Below are positions 1-9,327 of a stretch of 64,000 nt of DNA, piece by piece (positions within the stretch are counted from its first letter, which is position 1; each line of letters opens with the position of its first letter). The stretch covers positions 248,001 through 312,000 of the forward strand of contig NZ_BAAADJ010000064.1 in NCBI RefSeq assembly GCF_039522365.1, in the 5' to 3' direction. The notes beneath the pieces were generated by a model, which was given only the letters and a program-made list of their open reading frames with translations, had not been told where the DNA came from and searched no databases. A program made the position numbers and the translations under genes. This DNA is from Bacillus carboniphilus (GTDB lineage Bacteria > Bacillota > Bacilli > Bacillales > JC228).

Positions 1-18
1 ATTATGGGGGGGACAAGT

Positions 19-810
19 ATGAAGATTCGACTAATTTGTATAGTATTAACGTTATTATTTTTCGGGAATGGTATTGGACATGCTGCTAGTAAAACCCCTT
101 TGGAAAGTTTAAGTAACCTTTCAGAGAAAGCCTTACAACTGACAAAAGCAGGGCATTTTGATCGTGCTGAATTGTTGATGAATCAGTTTTCCAATCAGTT
201 TTCTGATTTATCAAGTCAGTTTGTATTTTCGATGGATCAAGTTCAGGTAATTTCAATTGCTCACCAGGACGCTGTAAAGGCATTACGCAATGAGAATTTG
301 ACTTTTGATGATAAAGTATCTCGAATGGTAAAATTTAGATTGGTCATGGATGCTTTGGTCTCAACGCATCAACCATTATGGACTCAGATGGAAGATTCTA
401 TTATGAATCTATATAACCAAGCGGTGGCTGCTGCTCAGGAACAAAATTGGCAACAGTTCCATTTGCTTTATAATTCATTTTTAACTCAGTATGACCTTAT
501 TTACCCTAGTATTAAGTTAGATGCTCCTACTGAGACAGTATTAAAAGTTGATGCAAGAGTACAATATATTGATGAATATAGACCAGAAGTGCTAACGGAT
601 CCTAATGGGATGATGGAATTAGAAGCATTGGCACAGGATTTGAAATCTTTATTTAATCAAAGTGAAGAGGATGAAGCAGATCCTTCCCTTTGGTGGGTTA
701 TTTTTACTACAGGAAGTATTATTATCGTAACTTTGTCCTATGTTGGTTATCGAAAATACAAAGCTGAAAAGCCAAGAAGAAAAAAGTACCCAAAGAAGCT
801 AAAAGATTGA
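19..810 (+). CDS. ypjB: Sporulation-associated membrane protein YpjB
   Basis: A 263-residue protein with an N-terminal signal-like hydrophobic stretch (about residues 4-20), a helical extracytoplasmic middle, one C-terminal transmembrane segment (around residues 228-246) and a very basic tail rich in K and R. This layout and the place upstream of ypjC/ypjD/dapB fit YpjB of Bacillus; its molecular role is not established. I chose the ATG at 19 because a run of seven G residues lies 7 bases upstream as a ribosome site; an in-frame ATG at 4 would place that site inside the gene. The upstream neighbour lies outside the window. Confidence 0.85.
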   Translation: MKIRLICIVLTLLFFGNGIGHAASKTPLESLSNLSEKALQLTKAGHFDRAELLMNQFSNQFSDLSSQFVFSMDQVQVISIAHQDAVKALRNENLTFDDKVSRMVKFRLVMDALVSTHQPLWTQMEDSIMNLYNQAVAAAQEQNWQQFHLLYNSFLTQYDLIYPSIKLDAPTETVLKVDARVQYIDEYRPEVLTDPNGMMELEALAQDLKSLFNQSEEDEADPSLWWVIFTTGSIIIVTLSYVGYRKYKAEKPRRKKYPKKLKD

Positions 811-871
811 CTTTATTATGAGTTGTTCATATTATTAAACTAAATAGATTAGTTTGTTTAGGAGGGTTCCT

Positions 872-1552
872 ATGGGGTATTACTTAATTTACTTCGCTAT
901 ACTCATTATTGTTCCTTTATGGGCTCAACTCCGTGTAAAGGGTGCTTACAACAAGTATTCTAAAGTTGCTTCTTCCTCTTATTTAACAGGCCAAGAAGTA
1001 GCGAGAAGAATATTAGATGATAACGGTTTATACGATGTTCAGGTTCAAGAAACTAGAGGTCATCTAACTGACCATTATGATCCTAGATCGAAGACAGTAC
1101 GCCTTTCATCAGCCAATTTCCACGGCCGTTCAGTGGCTGCAGCAGCTATTGCAGCTCATGAGGTAGGTCATGCAATTCAGGACCAGCAAGAATATGCTTT
1201 TTTGCGTTTCCGCCATGCTCTTGTTCCTGTTGCCAGCTTAGGATCTAACTTCTCTTGGATTCTAATTTTAGCTGGTATGTTAATGGGAGCAGCTAATTTG
1301 CTCTTACTAGGTATTATATTTATGGCAGCTGCGGTTGTATTTCAAGTTGTCACACTTCCAGTTGAGTTTAACGCATCTAACCGTGCGATGAACCAAGTTG
1401 TACAACTAGGAATTATCCGTAATGATGAAGAAAGAGAAACAAAAAAAGTACTAAATGCAGCAGCATTAACCTATGTTGCAGCAGCTGCTGTGGCAGTTCT
1501 AGAACTATTAAGATTTGTTCTAATGTTCATTGGAATGAATAACGACGATTAA
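872..1552 (+). CDS. yugP: Zinc-dependent membrane protease, YugP family
   Basis: A 226-residue membrane protein with a hydrophobic N-terminus (residues 3-18) and hydrophobic segments near 108-165 and 195-222. The zinc-protease motif HEVGH is at residues 96-100, as expected for the YugP family of neutral metallopeptidases (Zn_peptidase_2). The start at ATG 872 follows a strong AGGAGGG at 860-866. In B. subtilis yugP lies elsewhere, so its place between ypjB and ypjC is a local difference. The substrate is unknown. A hairpin terminator shared with the convergent gene follows directly. Confidence 0.88.
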   Translation: MGYYLIYFAILIIVPLWAQLRVKGAYNKYSKVASSSYLTGQEVARRILDDNGLYDVQVQETRGHLTDHYDPRSKTVRLSSANFHGRSVAAAAIAAHEVGHAIQDQQEYAFLRFRHALVPVASLGSNFSWILILAGMLMGAANLLLLGIIFMAAAVVFQVVTLPVEFNASNRAMNQVVQLGIIRNDEERETKKVLNAAALTYVAAAAVAVLELLRFVLMFIGMNNDD

Positions 1553-1560
1553 AAAAGCCA

Positions 1561-1599
1561 AAAGGTCATGATGGGGATTACCCACCATGACCTTTTTAT
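1561..1599. terminator. Bidirectional terminator between yugP and ypjC
   Basis: GGTCATGATGGG (1564-1575) pairs with CCCACCATGACC (1581-1592) with one mismatch and a 5-base loop. A-rich sequence lies on the left and five T on the right, so it can act on both strands and end both convergent genes. Confidence 0.85.
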
Positions 1600-2468
1600 C
1601 TTTCCAATGGTAACTTGTTTTCATCAAGTGTAAAGCCTTCGCCTAAGACATCGTGAACAAAAGTAACTGAAACAAATGCATGTGGATCAATAGACTGGAT
1701 AATACTTTTTAAACGTATGATTTCATTTTTCGCTACTACACAATAGAGAACATCTCTTTTTTGCTTTGTAAAGGATCCATGCCCACTTAGTACCGTGACT
1801 CCTCGGTCCATATGTTCCATAATCTTCTCTGCAATTTCTTCATGCTTCTCTGATATAATCATCGCACCTCTAGCAGCATAAGCACCTTCTTGGATAAAGT
1901 CGATGACTTTTGCCCCTACAAAAACAGCCACAAGCGTGTACATGGCTTCACGGTAGTTCAAGTATGTAAGAAGGGAAAGAGCAATAACAACGGCGTCGAA
2001 CAAAAACATGGTTTTTCCCATGCTCCAACCTATGTACTTGTTTGCTAACCGAGCGATGATATCCACTCCACCCGTGGTCCCACCGTATCTAAAGATAATG
2101 CCCAACCCTACTCCAATAAAAACCCCTGCAAACAGAGCGGCAAGAGCTAGGTCGTCTTTTAGAGGGATGCTATAATGATATCTTTGGAAAACCCATAAAA
2201 AAATGGACACCGCAACCGTCCCAATTAAAGTGTATATAAAAACATTTCGACCTAATAGCTTCCAACCGATTAGAAACAAAGGAATGTTTAATATCAGGTT
2301 TGTATAGGCTGGATCCCACTTAAATAGGGCTAAAAGTAGGAGTGTAATACCGGTAAATCCACCTTCAGCTAAATTATTTTGGATATTAAAATGAACGATT
2401 CCAAAAGAAAATATAGCAGAACCTAGTAAAATAAAAAAAATGTTTCTTATTCGTAAGCCGAAGGGCAT
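1596..2468 (-). CDS. ypjC: YitT family membrane protein (YpjC)
   Basis: A 290-residue protein with about five hydrophobic segments in the first 200 residues, followed by a soluble C-terminal domain of the DUF2179 type (from the EGAYAARGAMIIS stretch onward). This is the YitT/UPF0750 architecture, and YpjC is the member found at this locus in B. subtilis. The function is unknown; transport or sensing is often guessed. A GGAGG site lies 8 bases before the ATG. It is convergent with yugP and shares its terminator. Confidence 0.88.
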   Translation of the reverse strand: MPFGLRIRNIFFILLGSAIFSFGIVHFNIQNNLAEGGFTGITLLLLALFKWDPAYTNLILNIPLFLIGWKLLGRNVFIYTLIGTVAVSIFLWVFQRYHYSIPLKDDLALAALFAGVFIGVGLGIIFRYGGTTGGVDIIARLANKYIGWSMGKTMFLFDAVVIALSLLTYLNYREAMYTLVAVFVGAKVIDFIQEGAYAARGAMIISEKHEEIAEKIMEHMDRGVTVLSGHGSFTKQKRDVLYCVVAKNEIIRLKSIIQSIDPHAFVSVTFVHDVLGEGFTLDENKLPLER

Positions 2469-2662
2469 AGTAGAATGCCTCCTTTATATGTTTAAGCGCG
2501 CTTCCGCTTTCGGTGGTTATTGGTCAGATTTGGAAGACCCCCATAGCGACTATATTATATAGAAAGAATTTTTATCCGGCAAGCCTAAGAAAAAAGATTT
2601 GTCATTGTCCTACTGTTTCGATAACATGTAACTACATATATAGGTTTAAAGGAGTAAGACGC

Positions 2663-3010
2663 ATGACAAAAACAATGCAACAGATACAAAAAGAAGTTGA
2701 TGATTATATCGGTCAATTTAAAGAAGGTTACTTTAGTCCTCTTGCCATGATGGCAAGACTAACAGAGGAACTGGGAGAATTAGCAAGAGAAATTAATCAT
2801 TATTATGGCGAAAAGCCTAAAAAGAATACAGAGAAAGAAAAGACTATAGAGGAAGAGTTAGGGGATGTACTCTTTGTAGCTATTTGTTTAGCGAATTCAT
2901 TAAACATTGATTTAGAAGAGGCCCATAATACGGTAATGGAAAAGTTTCGTACAAGAGATCGTGACAGATGGACTAAGAAAGATGAGGTTAATGACCATGG
3001 AAACAACTAA
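2663..3010 (+). CDS. ypjD: MazG-type nucleotide pyrophosphohydrolase YpjD
   Basis: A 115-residue protein with a single MazG-like fold. The metal-binding acidic pattern is visible as [10 protein letters not shown] and, further on, EEELGDVLF. MazG enzymes hydrolyse noncanonical or excess NTPs to NMP and pyrophosphate as house-cleaning. The ATG at 2663 has a GGAG site at 2651-2654. An in-frame upstream extension from about 2513 has no family resemblance and was left out. The end overlaps dapB by 14 bases, so the two are probably translated from one message. Confidence 0.87.
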   Translation: MTKTMQQIQKEVDDYIGQFKEGYFSPLAMMARLTEELGELAREINHYYGEKPKKNTEKEKTIEEELGDVLFVAICLANSLNIDLEEAHNTVMEKFRTRDRDRWTKKDEVNDHGNN

Positions 3011-3797
3011 GATTACAATAGCTGGACCAAGAGGGAAAATGGGAATAGAAGCAGTTAAGATGGTATTGGAAACAGAAAAGTTTGAACTAGTATCAGTTAT
3101 TGACCATCGACATGGTGGGAAGCAATTACATGATATTTTAAATTTTGTTCAAAAGGAAGTCCCTGTTTATGGTGATGCAAGGAGTGCTTTCGAGCAGACA
3201 AAACCTGATGTGTTAGTAGACCTTACAACTCCTGAAGCGGGGTACCATCATACAAAATGGGCATTAGAGTACGGTATTCGTCCTGTAGTAGGGACAACTG
3301 GTTTTTCCAATGACCAACTCAATGAACTGACTGAATTAGCAGAAACAAAAGGAATTGGATGTATTATAGCCCCTAACTTCGCCATTGGGGCAGTCTTAAT
3401 GATGAAGTTCTCACAAATGGCGTCAAAGTACTTCCAAGATGTTGAGATTATGGAGATGCATCATGATCAAAAACTAGATGCTCCTTCTGGGACCGCTGTA
3501 AAGACAGCTGAGATGATTCAGGAGGTAAGAACAGAAAAAGTTCAAGGGCATCCAAATGAAAAAGAAACCATTCCGGGTGCAAGAGGGGCAAACCTCCAAG
3601 GGATGAGGATACATAGTGTACGTCTGCCTGGTCTAATTGCGCATCAACAAGTGATGTTTGGGGCAAGTGGCCAAATTCTAACCATTCGCCATGACTCTAC
3701 TAATCGTGCATCTTTTATGTCGGGTGTAAAAGTGTCTGTTGAAACTGTCATGCAGCTTGATCATTTAGTGTACGGCTTAGAAAATATCTTGGAATAG
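2997..3797 (+). CDS. dapB: 4-hydroxy-tetrahydrodipicolinate reductase
   Basis: DapB reduces the dipicolinate precursor in the diaminopimelate/lysine pathway, which feeds the cell wall and, in spore formers, dipicolinate. The product is 266 residues, the usual length. The N-terminal NAD(P)H site GPRGKMG is present, as is the catalytic region [15 protein letters not shown]. Of three possible starts (GTG 2961, ATG 2991, ATG 2997) I prefer 2997, because the GAGG at 2984-2987 is 9 bases away and the protein then begins like B. subtilis DapB. It overlaps ypjD and is followed closely by mgsA. Confidence 0.95.
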   Translation: METTKITIAGPRGKMGIEAVKMVLETEKFELVSVIDHRHGGKQLHDILNFVQKEVPVYGDARSAFEQTKPDVLVDLTTPEAGYHHTKWALEYGIRPVVGTTGFSNDQLNELTELAETKGIGCIIAPNFAIGAVLMMKFSQMASKYFQDVEIMEMHHDQKLDAPSGTAVKTAEMIQEVRTEKVQGHPNEKETIPGARGANLQGMRIHSVRLPGLIAHQQVMFGASGQILTIRHDSTNRASFMSGVKVSVETVMQLDHLVYGLENILE

Positions 3798-3808
3798 GGG
3801 GGAGTAAT

Positions 3809-4219
3809 GTGAATATTGCCTTAATAGCACATGATAATAAAAAGAACGATCTTATTCAATTTGTCATAGCTTATCAACCAATCCTTGAAAAACATACGCT
3901 GTTTGCCACTGGAACAACCGGAAAAAGGATTCACGAGGCAACCTCATTGCCCATTACCCGGTTTCAATCTGGTCCTCTTGGTGGTGACCAAGAGATTGGG
4001 GCTATGGTTGCTCAAAATAATATGGATATGATTATCTTTTTCAGAGATCCATTAACAGCTCAACCGCATGAGCCGGATGTTTCGGCTCTTATTCGTTTAT
4101 GTGATGTATATGCGGTTCCTTTAGCAACGAATATGGGAACAGCCGAAATCCTTGTGAGGTCGTTAGAACAGGGAGATATAGAATGGCGTAATTTTGTAAG
4201 AGGTAATAAAGGAGAATGA
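3809..4219 (+). CDS. mgsA: Methylglyoxal synthase
   Basis: MgsA converts dihydroxyacetone phosphate to methylglyoxal and phosphate, a bypass that relieves phosphate-limited glycolysis. The 136-residue product has the conserved [11 protein letters not shown] loop with the catalytic aspartate and the later FFRDPL and PHEPD motifs. The start is GTG at 3809, preceded by GGGGGGAG at 3797-3804. It lies between dapB and the bacillithiol genes as in B. subtilis. Bacillithiol takes part in methylglyoxal detoxification, so the neighbourhood may be functional. Confidence 0.95.
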   Translation: MNIALIAHDNKKNDLIQFVIAYQPILEKHTLFATGTTGKRIHEATSLPITRFQSGPLGGDQEIGAMVAQNNMDMIIFFRDPLTAQPHEPDVSALIRLCDVYAVPLATNMGTAEILVRSLEQGDIEWRNFVRGNKGE

Positions 4220-4938
4220 TGGCTGTGAATCAAGACCCCTTGGATATACTAGCAATTGGTGCCCATGCAGATGATGTAGAAATAGGTATGGCTGGGACGT
4301 TAGCGAAATTTACAAGTACCGGATATAAAGCTGCAATCTGTGATTTAACGCTAGCTAATTTATCTTCAAACGGTACAGTTGAAAATAGAAAAATAGAGGC
4401 AGATGCTGCTGCCAATATTTTAGACATTTCAGAGAGAATTAATTTGGGTATACATGACAGAGGAATTCGGTTAGAAGAAGAACAAATCGGAAAAGTGGTT
4501 AGTGTCATAAGACGTTTTCGCCCCAAGCTTCTCTTTATTCCATATGAAGTCGATCGTCATCCAGACCATGGATGGTGTACAAAATTAGTGGAAGAAGCTG
4601 CATTCTCCAGTGGAATAAGAAGATATCAGGATCCGAATGGCTTGCCACCACACAAAGTACATGCCATTTATTATTATTTTATCAATGGTTTTCATAAGCC
4701 AAGCTTTTGTGTGGACATTACGGATACGATGGATAAAAAAATAAAAAGCCTACTCGCCTATGAAAGTCAGTTTTCAAGGCAGGGAGTAGACAGTGTTCAA
4801 ACCCCATTGACAAATGGCTATATTGAATCGGTAGAAGCACGAGAAAGAATGATGGGAAAAGAAGTAGGGGTTACCTTTGCAGAAGGGTTTATTTCTAAAA
4901 CTCCCTTGCTTTTAGGAACGAATGGAATGGGACTGTAG
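4219..4938 (+). CDS. bshB1: Bacillithiol synthesis deacetylase BshB1
   Basis: BshB1 is the zinc-dependent deacetylase of N-acetylglucosaminyl-malate, the second step of bacillithiol synthesis. The LmbE/PIG-L signature [10 protein letters not shown] is near the N-terminus and the zinc-binding HPDHGW pattern is in the middle; length (239 residues) is normal. The GGAG at 4211-4214 is too close to ATG 4216 and short for ATG 4219; GTG 4225 is also possible, so the exact start is open. The gene overlaps the stop of mgsA, and bshA follows 2 bases after its end. Confidence 0.93.
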   Translation: MAVNQDPLDILAIGAHADDVEIGMAGTLAKFTSTGYKAAICDLTLANLSSNGTVENRKIEADAAANILDISERINLGIHDRGIRLEEEQIGKVVSVIRRFRPKLLFIPYEVDRHPDHGWCTKLVEEAAFSSGIRRYQDPNGLPPHKVHAIYYYFINGFHKPSFCVDITDTMDKKIKSLLAYESQFSRQGVDSVQTPLTNGYIESVEARERMMGKEVGVTFAEGFISKTPLLLGTNGMGL

Positions 4939-4940
4939 TT

Positions 4941-6077
4941 ATGAAATTGAAAATAGGCATCACGTGTTACCCAACTGTTGGTGGTTCAGGTGTCATTGCA
5001 ACTGAGCTAGGAAAATTACTGGCTGAAAAAGGCCATGAAATCCATTTTATTACGTCAAGTATTCCTTTTCGATTAAGGAAAGTGTATTCAAATATATATT
5101 ATCATCAAGTCGAAGTAAATCATTATCCAGTTTTTCAATATCCACCCTATGATATTGCCCTTGCAAACAAAATGGCGGAGGTAACAAAACGAGAAAATCT
5201 GGATATATTACATGTTCACTATGCCATACCACATGCTGTTTGTGCTATATTGTCTAAGCAGATGAGTAAGTCTGATGTAAAGATTGTGACAACGTTACAT
5301 GGAACAGATATAACTGTACTAGGGTATGATTCTTCATTATCTGGAGCGATCCGATTTGGTATTGAGGATTCTGATTGTGTAACCGCTGTTTCATCAGCAC
5401 TTATACAGCAAACGAATGACCTAATCCATCCTGATAAAGAGATTCATACCGTTTATAATTTTATTGATGAACGAGTATTTGAGAAAAAGGAGTTACCTAA
5501 TCTAAAAAAGGAACTAAATATCGAGGATGATGAAAAGGTCATTATTCATGTCTCTAATTTTCGTAAAGTTAAACGGGTACAAGATGTAGTTGATTCTTTC
5601 TATCATATTCAAAAGGAAATGAAGGCCAAACTATTGTTAATTGGTGATGGACCAGAAATGAATAACATTATCAGTCAAGTCCATCATCTTGGTTTGAAAT
5701 CCAAAGTTTTGACTTTAGGGAAACAAGAGAATTTAGAGGAACTCTATTCAATCAGTGATTTAATGCTATTATTATCTGAAAAAGAAAGCTTTGGTTTAGT
5801 TGCACTTGAAGCAATGGCTTGTGGAGTTCCATGTATCGGAACGAATGTTGGGGGAATTCCTGAAGTCATTGAACACGGTCAAACAGGATATCTAGCAGAG
5901 TTAGGTGATATACAGGACATTAGTCATAAGGCTATTCATCTCTTAAACAATGTTCAAATGCACCAACAATTTTCGAAAGCATCTATGGAAAGGGTCCATA
6001 GACATTTCCGATCAGATATTATTGTTCAACAATATGAGGATATATATAAATCGCTACTTAGCGAAAAAGGAAGATGA
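4941..6077 (+). CDS. bshA: Bacillithiol synthesis glycosyltransferase BshA
   Basis: BshA joins UDP-N-acetylglucosamine to L-malate, the first step of bacillithiol synthesis. The product is 378 residues with the GT4 two-domain layout: an N-terminal glycine-rich loop ([13 protein letters not shown]) and a C-terminal nucleotide-sugar region [15 protein letters not shown] followed by [10 protein letters not shown]. It sits directly after bshB1, an operon layout typical of Bacillus. The last gene of the pathway, bshC, is not in this window. Confidence 0.95.
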   Translation: MKLKIGITCYPTVGGSGVIATELGKLLAEKGHEIHFITSSIPFRLRKVYSNIYYHQVEVNHYPVFQYPPYDIALANKMAEVTKRENLDILHVHYAIPHAVCAILSKQMSKSDVKIVTTLHGTDITVLGYDSSLSGAIRFGIEDSDCVTAVSSALIQQTNDLIHPDKEIHTVYNFIDERVFEKKELPNLKKELNIEDDEKVIIHVSNFRKVKRVQDVVDSFYHIQKEMKAKLLLIGDGPEMNNIISQVHHLGLKSKVLTLGKQENLEELYSISDLMLLLSEKESFGLVALEAMACGVPCIGTNVGGIPEVIEHGQTGYLAELGDIQDISHKAIHLLNNVQMHQQFSKASMERVHRHFRSDIIVQQYEDIYKSLLSEKGR

Positions 6078-6080
6078 TTC

Positions 6081-7271
6081 ATGTTACCTCCATTTAAGGC
6101 GGGCTTACCAATTCTAGAAAAACTAAATAGTGCTGGTTATAAAGCCTTCTTTGTAGGTGGGGCAGTTCGTGACTATCTGTTAAAGCGATCCATTGGGGAT
6201 ATTGATATTGCCACTTCAGCCAAACCAGAGCAAGTAAAATCCCTCTTTCCCAAAACGGTCGATATCGGTATCGAGCATGGAACTGTTTTAGTTCTCCTGG
6301 GGGACGAAGGATATGAAGTCACAACCTTTCGTAAGGAATCCGAATATAAAGATTTTCGCCGTCCGGAAGAAGTTGAATTCATCCACTCGTTAGATGAAGA
6401 TCTAAAGAGACGAGACTTTACCATCAATGCAATCGCCATGGATAAAACCGGTTCCATTTATGATCCCTTTGATGGACAAAAGGACTTAGCAAGAAAAGTG
6501 ATTAGATGTGTTGGAAATCCATCTGAAAGATTTAAGGAAGATGCTTTGAGAATGATGCGTGCAATTCGATTCCAAAGTCAGCTTGGATTTGAAATAGAAA
6601 AGAAAACCTTGGATAGTTTAAGAGTATCAGGCCCACTATTAAAAAATATAGCTGTAGAGCGAGTTCTCATTGAGTGGACCAAGCTGCTTAATGGTTCCTT
6701 TGTAAAAATAGGAATTGATACCCTTTTACATACCGAAATGCATCACTATATTCCGGCTAATCATGACATAACAAACGGCTTACAAGTCGTTCAAGAACTA
6801 AACATTAACCCACTGGATGACAGCGAGATATGGGCCATACTTTTATATTATAGTTCACTTAACGCACCGAACTCCTGTCTTAAGAGATGGAAAATGTCTA
6901 ATCATAAGCAAAAGGAAATTCTCACTTTATGGTCCTGGCTTCGAATTCGAAAAACTAAGGAATGGACCTTGCAATCTTTATATCAAGCTGGACTAAATAA
7001 TGCTTTAAAAGTAGAAAAAATATTTAATTGTTTGGAAGGAAATGAACTTGATACCTCTCACGATTACATAAAAGAACAATATACTAGGTTGCCCATCAAG
7101 CGTAGAGAAGAACTATGTGTAAATGGTCACGATATTATGAATTGGACTGAACTTCCAGGTAGTCCCAAAATACGTGAACTGCTAGAAAAAATTGAAATGA
7201 TGGTAGTAGAAGAAAAACTTAAAAATGAAAAACAAAAAATAAAGGAGTGGCTCGAACATGTACTCCAATAA
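6081..7271 (+). CDS. cca: CCA-adding tRNA nucleotidyltransferase
   Basis: This enzyme builds or repairs the 3' CCA end of tRNAs. The 396-residue product begins with the class II nucleotidyltransferase head: FFVGGAVRDYLL, then the metal-binding pair in GDIDIATSA, and RRDFTINAIAMD for nucleotide selection. The helical body and tail follow. Length matches the Bacillus enzyme. The ATG at 6081 has AAAGGAAG upstream. The 3' end overlaps birA by 14 bases, so the two are co-translated. Confidence 0.95.
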   Translation: MLPPFKAGLPILEKLNSAGYKAFFVGGAVRDYLLKRSIGDIDIATSAKPEQVKSLFPKTVDIGIEHGTVLVLLGDEGYEVTTFRKESEYKDFRRPEEVEFIHSLDEDLKRRDFTINAIAMDKTGSIYDPFDGQKDLARKVIRCVGNPSERFKEDALRMMRAIRFQSQLGFEIEKKTLDSLRVSGPLLKNIAVERVLIEWTKLLNGSFVKIGIDTLLHTEMHHYIPANHDITNGLQVVQELNINPLDDSEIWAILLYYSSLNAPNSCLKRWKMSNHKQKEILTLWSWLRIRKTKEWTLQSLYQAGLNNALKVEKIFNCLEGNELDTSHDYIKEQYTRLPIKRREELCVNGHDIMNWTELPGSPKIRELLEKIEMMVVEEKLKNEKQKIKEWLEHVLQ

Positions 7272-8229
7272 ACAAACGCTTCTCTCTCTATTTCAGGAAA
7301 AACAAGGAACCTTCCTTTCTGGACAAGCTATTGCAGATAATCTAGGCTGTTCAAGAACAGCTATTTGGAAATACATAGATAGTCTAAAGAAGGATGGGTA
7401 CGAAATAGAGGCAGTTCGTAATAAGGGTTATCGATTAGTCGACCAACCGAATTTAGTAAAAGAATATGAAATTCAAAGAGATCTTCACACGAAAACCTTG
7501 GGTAAAAAAGTTTACTATCATGATACGGTAACTTCCACGCAAAAAATAGCACATGAGTTGGCAGGGCAAGGTGCACAAGAGGGAACGCTTGTTATTGCGG
7601 ATCAACAAGAATCAGGAAGAGGGAGAATGGATCGCCAGTGGTATTCGCCTAAAGGGACAGGCGTTTGGATGAGCCTCATATTAAGACCTAAGCTATTACC
7701 CACTCAGACACCGCAATTTACATTATTGACGGCAGTGGCGGTTGCCCAGTCAATTGAAGAGGTAACCGGCATTACACCTGACATTAAATGGCCGAATGAC
7801 CTTTTAATTAGAGGGAAGAAATGTACAGGGATTTTAACTGAACTCCAGGCAGAAGCTGATCAGGTCCGCTATATGATTATCGGTATCGGAATCAATGTAA
7901 ACCAAGATGCTTCAGACTTTCCAGAAGAACTTCAAGAAATAGCAACATCTTTGAAAATGGTAAAAAAACAAGAGATTCCCCGTGCCAAGCTAGTTCAGGA
8001 GATATTACGTAGACTTGAGAAGTTATATGACCTGTACATTCAGTTAGGGTTTGAACCTATCAAGTTATTATGGGAGAGCTATTCTACAACCATAGGTAAA
8101 ACCATCAACGCTCGAACCATGAATCGAAATATTGTAGGGAAAGCTATTGGGCTCTCACACGACGGAGTTTTACTTTTAGAAGATGAAGAAGGGGTTCAGC
8201 ATCGAATATATTCTGCTGATATTTCATAG
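7258..8229 (+). CDS. birA: Bifunctional biotin ligase / biotin repressor
   Basis: BirA attaches biotin to acetyl-CoA and pyruvate carboxylases and, with biotinyl-AMP, represses biotin genes. The 323-residue protein has an N-terminal winged helix (about residues 1-65, with CSRTAIWKYI as recognition helix), the ligase core with the ATP/biotin loop SGRGRMDRQWYSP, the KWPNDL motif and a C-terminal SH3-like domain. No biotin operator was noticed nearby. The ATG lies inside the end of cca behind a GGAGTGG site. Confidence 0.95.
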   Translation: MYSNKQTLLSLFQEKQGTFLSGQAIADNLGCSRTAIWKYIDSLKKDGYEIEAVRNKGYRLVDQPNLVKEYEIQRDLHTKTLGKKVYYHDTVTSTQKIAHELAGQGAQEGTLVIADQQESGRGRMDRQWYSPKGTGVWMSLILRPKLLPTQTPQFTLLTAVAVAQSIEEVTGITPDIKWPNDLLIRGKKCTGILTELQAEADQVRYMIIGIGINVNQDASDFPEELQEIATSLKMVKKQEIPRAKLVQEILRRLEKLYDLYIQLGFEPIKLLWESYSTTIGKTINARTMNRNIVGKAIGLSHDGVLLLEDEEGVQHRIYSADIS

Positions 8230-8268
8230 TTTTGGTTATTTTTTTCTTTCGTAAAATGGAGCATTTGT

Positions 8269-8493
8269 TATAATAATAACGGGCAGTATCTAATAGAACT
8301 GCACCTTTTGAAGAAACCTATAAGTATCCATATTATTGATTATTACCTGCCTAGATCCAAATGAGGACAAGGACAGAGGGAAGAACCTTATTTTTTCGTG
8401 CACTCGAGCATCCTTCTCTCATGAGCAGTGATGCTTTTTTGGCTTTTAAAATAATGTGTTCCCTTTTTCCTTAAATTGAAAGGGGAGAAAGTA
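8269..8493 (+). promoter_or_regulatory. Structured panB leader with candidate pan RNA motif
   Basis: The gap between birA and panB holds a TATAAT (8269-8274) without a clear -35 box and then a leader of about 200 bases. GGGCAGTA (8281-8288) can pair with TTACCTGCCT (near 8345-8354) with one bulged base, enclosing about 55 bases. Known Firmicute panB leaders carry the conserved pan RNA motif, a hairpin with bulged bases; this position and shape fit, but I cannot match the consensus base by base. A terminator-like hairpin follows at 8407-8440, before the panB ribosome site at 8481-8487. Confidence 0.45.
8407..8440 (+). terminator. Leader terminator/attenuator upstream of panB
   Basis: AGCATC (8407-8412) pairs perfectly with GATGCT (8430-8435), followed by six T. 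The loop holds a small CTCATGAG palindrome. The loop segment CTTCTCTC (8413-8420) can instead pair with GAGGGAAG near 8376-8383 (8 pairs, one G-U), which would compete with the terminator. It may simply end birA transcription. Confidence 0.55.
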
Positions 8494-9327
8494 ATGAAAT
8501 CAACAACAGACTTTTTGAAAATGAAACAAAACGGTGAGAAAATTGCCATGATGACGGCCTATGATTATCCCACAGCCAAATTGTCAGAGGCTGCGGGGCT
8601 AGACATTATTCTAGTGGGAGATTCCCTTGGAATGGTTGTTTTAGGCTACGAGTCAACAGTGCCAGTCACAATCGAGGATATGATTCACCACACAAAGGCT
8701 GTGAAAAGAGGTGCGCCAAATACCTTCATTGTAACGGATATGCCTTTTATGACATTCCACTCATCTTTGAACGATACATTAAAAAATGCGGCGCGGTTAT
8801 TTCAAGAAACAGGTTGTCATGCATTAAAGCTAGAAGGTGCAGGTGAGGTCATTCCTAAAATCAAAGCCTTGACAGAAGCGGGCGTTCCTGTAGTCGCACA
8901 TTTAGGACTCACACCTCAAACGGCTGGTGTGCTCGGCGGATATAAGGTTCAAGGAAAGACAAAGGAAGCTGCACAAAAGCTAATAGAAGATGCCAAGCTT
9001 TGTGAAGAAGCGGGGGCATTTGCCTTGGTACTTGAATGTATACCTCATCAGTTGGCTGAAGAAGTTTCAAAACAATTAACGATTCCAACCATAGGAATTG
9101 GTGCTGGTCCAAACGCAGACGGCCAAGTATTGGTCTTCCATGATTTAGTTCAGTATGGTGTGGACAGAACGGCTAAGTTTGTAAAAACCTATGAAAATGT
9201 AAACAATACGATACAAGGAAGTATCGAATCCTATATAAAAGATGTCAAGGCTGGGAATTTTCCTGAATTAAAACATTCCTATACGATGAAGGAAGAGGAG
9301 TTAACAGCTTTATACGGAGGCTCTTAA
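8494..9327 (+). CDS. panB: Ketopantoate hydroxymethyltransferase
   Basis: PanB transfers a hydroxymethyl group from methylene-tetrahydrofolate to ketoisovalerate, the first committed step of pantothenate synthesis. The 277-residue product shows [17 protein letters not shown], the LVGDSLGMV metal-site region and [14 protein letters not shown] near the C-terminus. The ATG at 8494 follows AGGGGAG at 8481-8487; an in-frame TTG at 8476 would put that site inside the gene. First gene of panBCD; panC starts inside its stop codon. Confidence 0.96.
   Translation: MKSTTDFLKMKQNGEKIAMMTAYDYPTAKLSEAAGLDIILVGDSLGMVVLGYESTVPVTIEDMIHHTKAVKRGAPNTFIVTDMPFMTFHSSLNDTLKNAARLFQETGCHALKLEGAGEVIPKIKALTEAGVPVVAHLGLTPQTAGVLGGYKVQGKTKEAAQKLIEDAKLCEEAGAFALVLECIPHQLAEEVSKQLTIPTIGIGAGPNADGQVLVFHDLVQYGVDRTAKFVKTYENVNNTIQGSIESYIKDVKAGNFPELKHSYTMKEEELTALYGGS

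Noticed and set aside
2495-2516. GC-rich GCGCGCTTCCGCTTTCGG in the ypjC-ypjD gap
   Set aside because: It resembles a fragment of a Bacillus intergenic repeat, but it is too short and I see no second copy in this window.
2513-2662. N-terminal extension of ypjD
   Set aside because: Cysteine-rich nonsense before the family's start; a proper ribosome site precedes ATG 2663.
8269-8475. T-box riboswitch before panB
   Set aside because: No T-box sequence or specifier loop; panB is not an expected T-box target.
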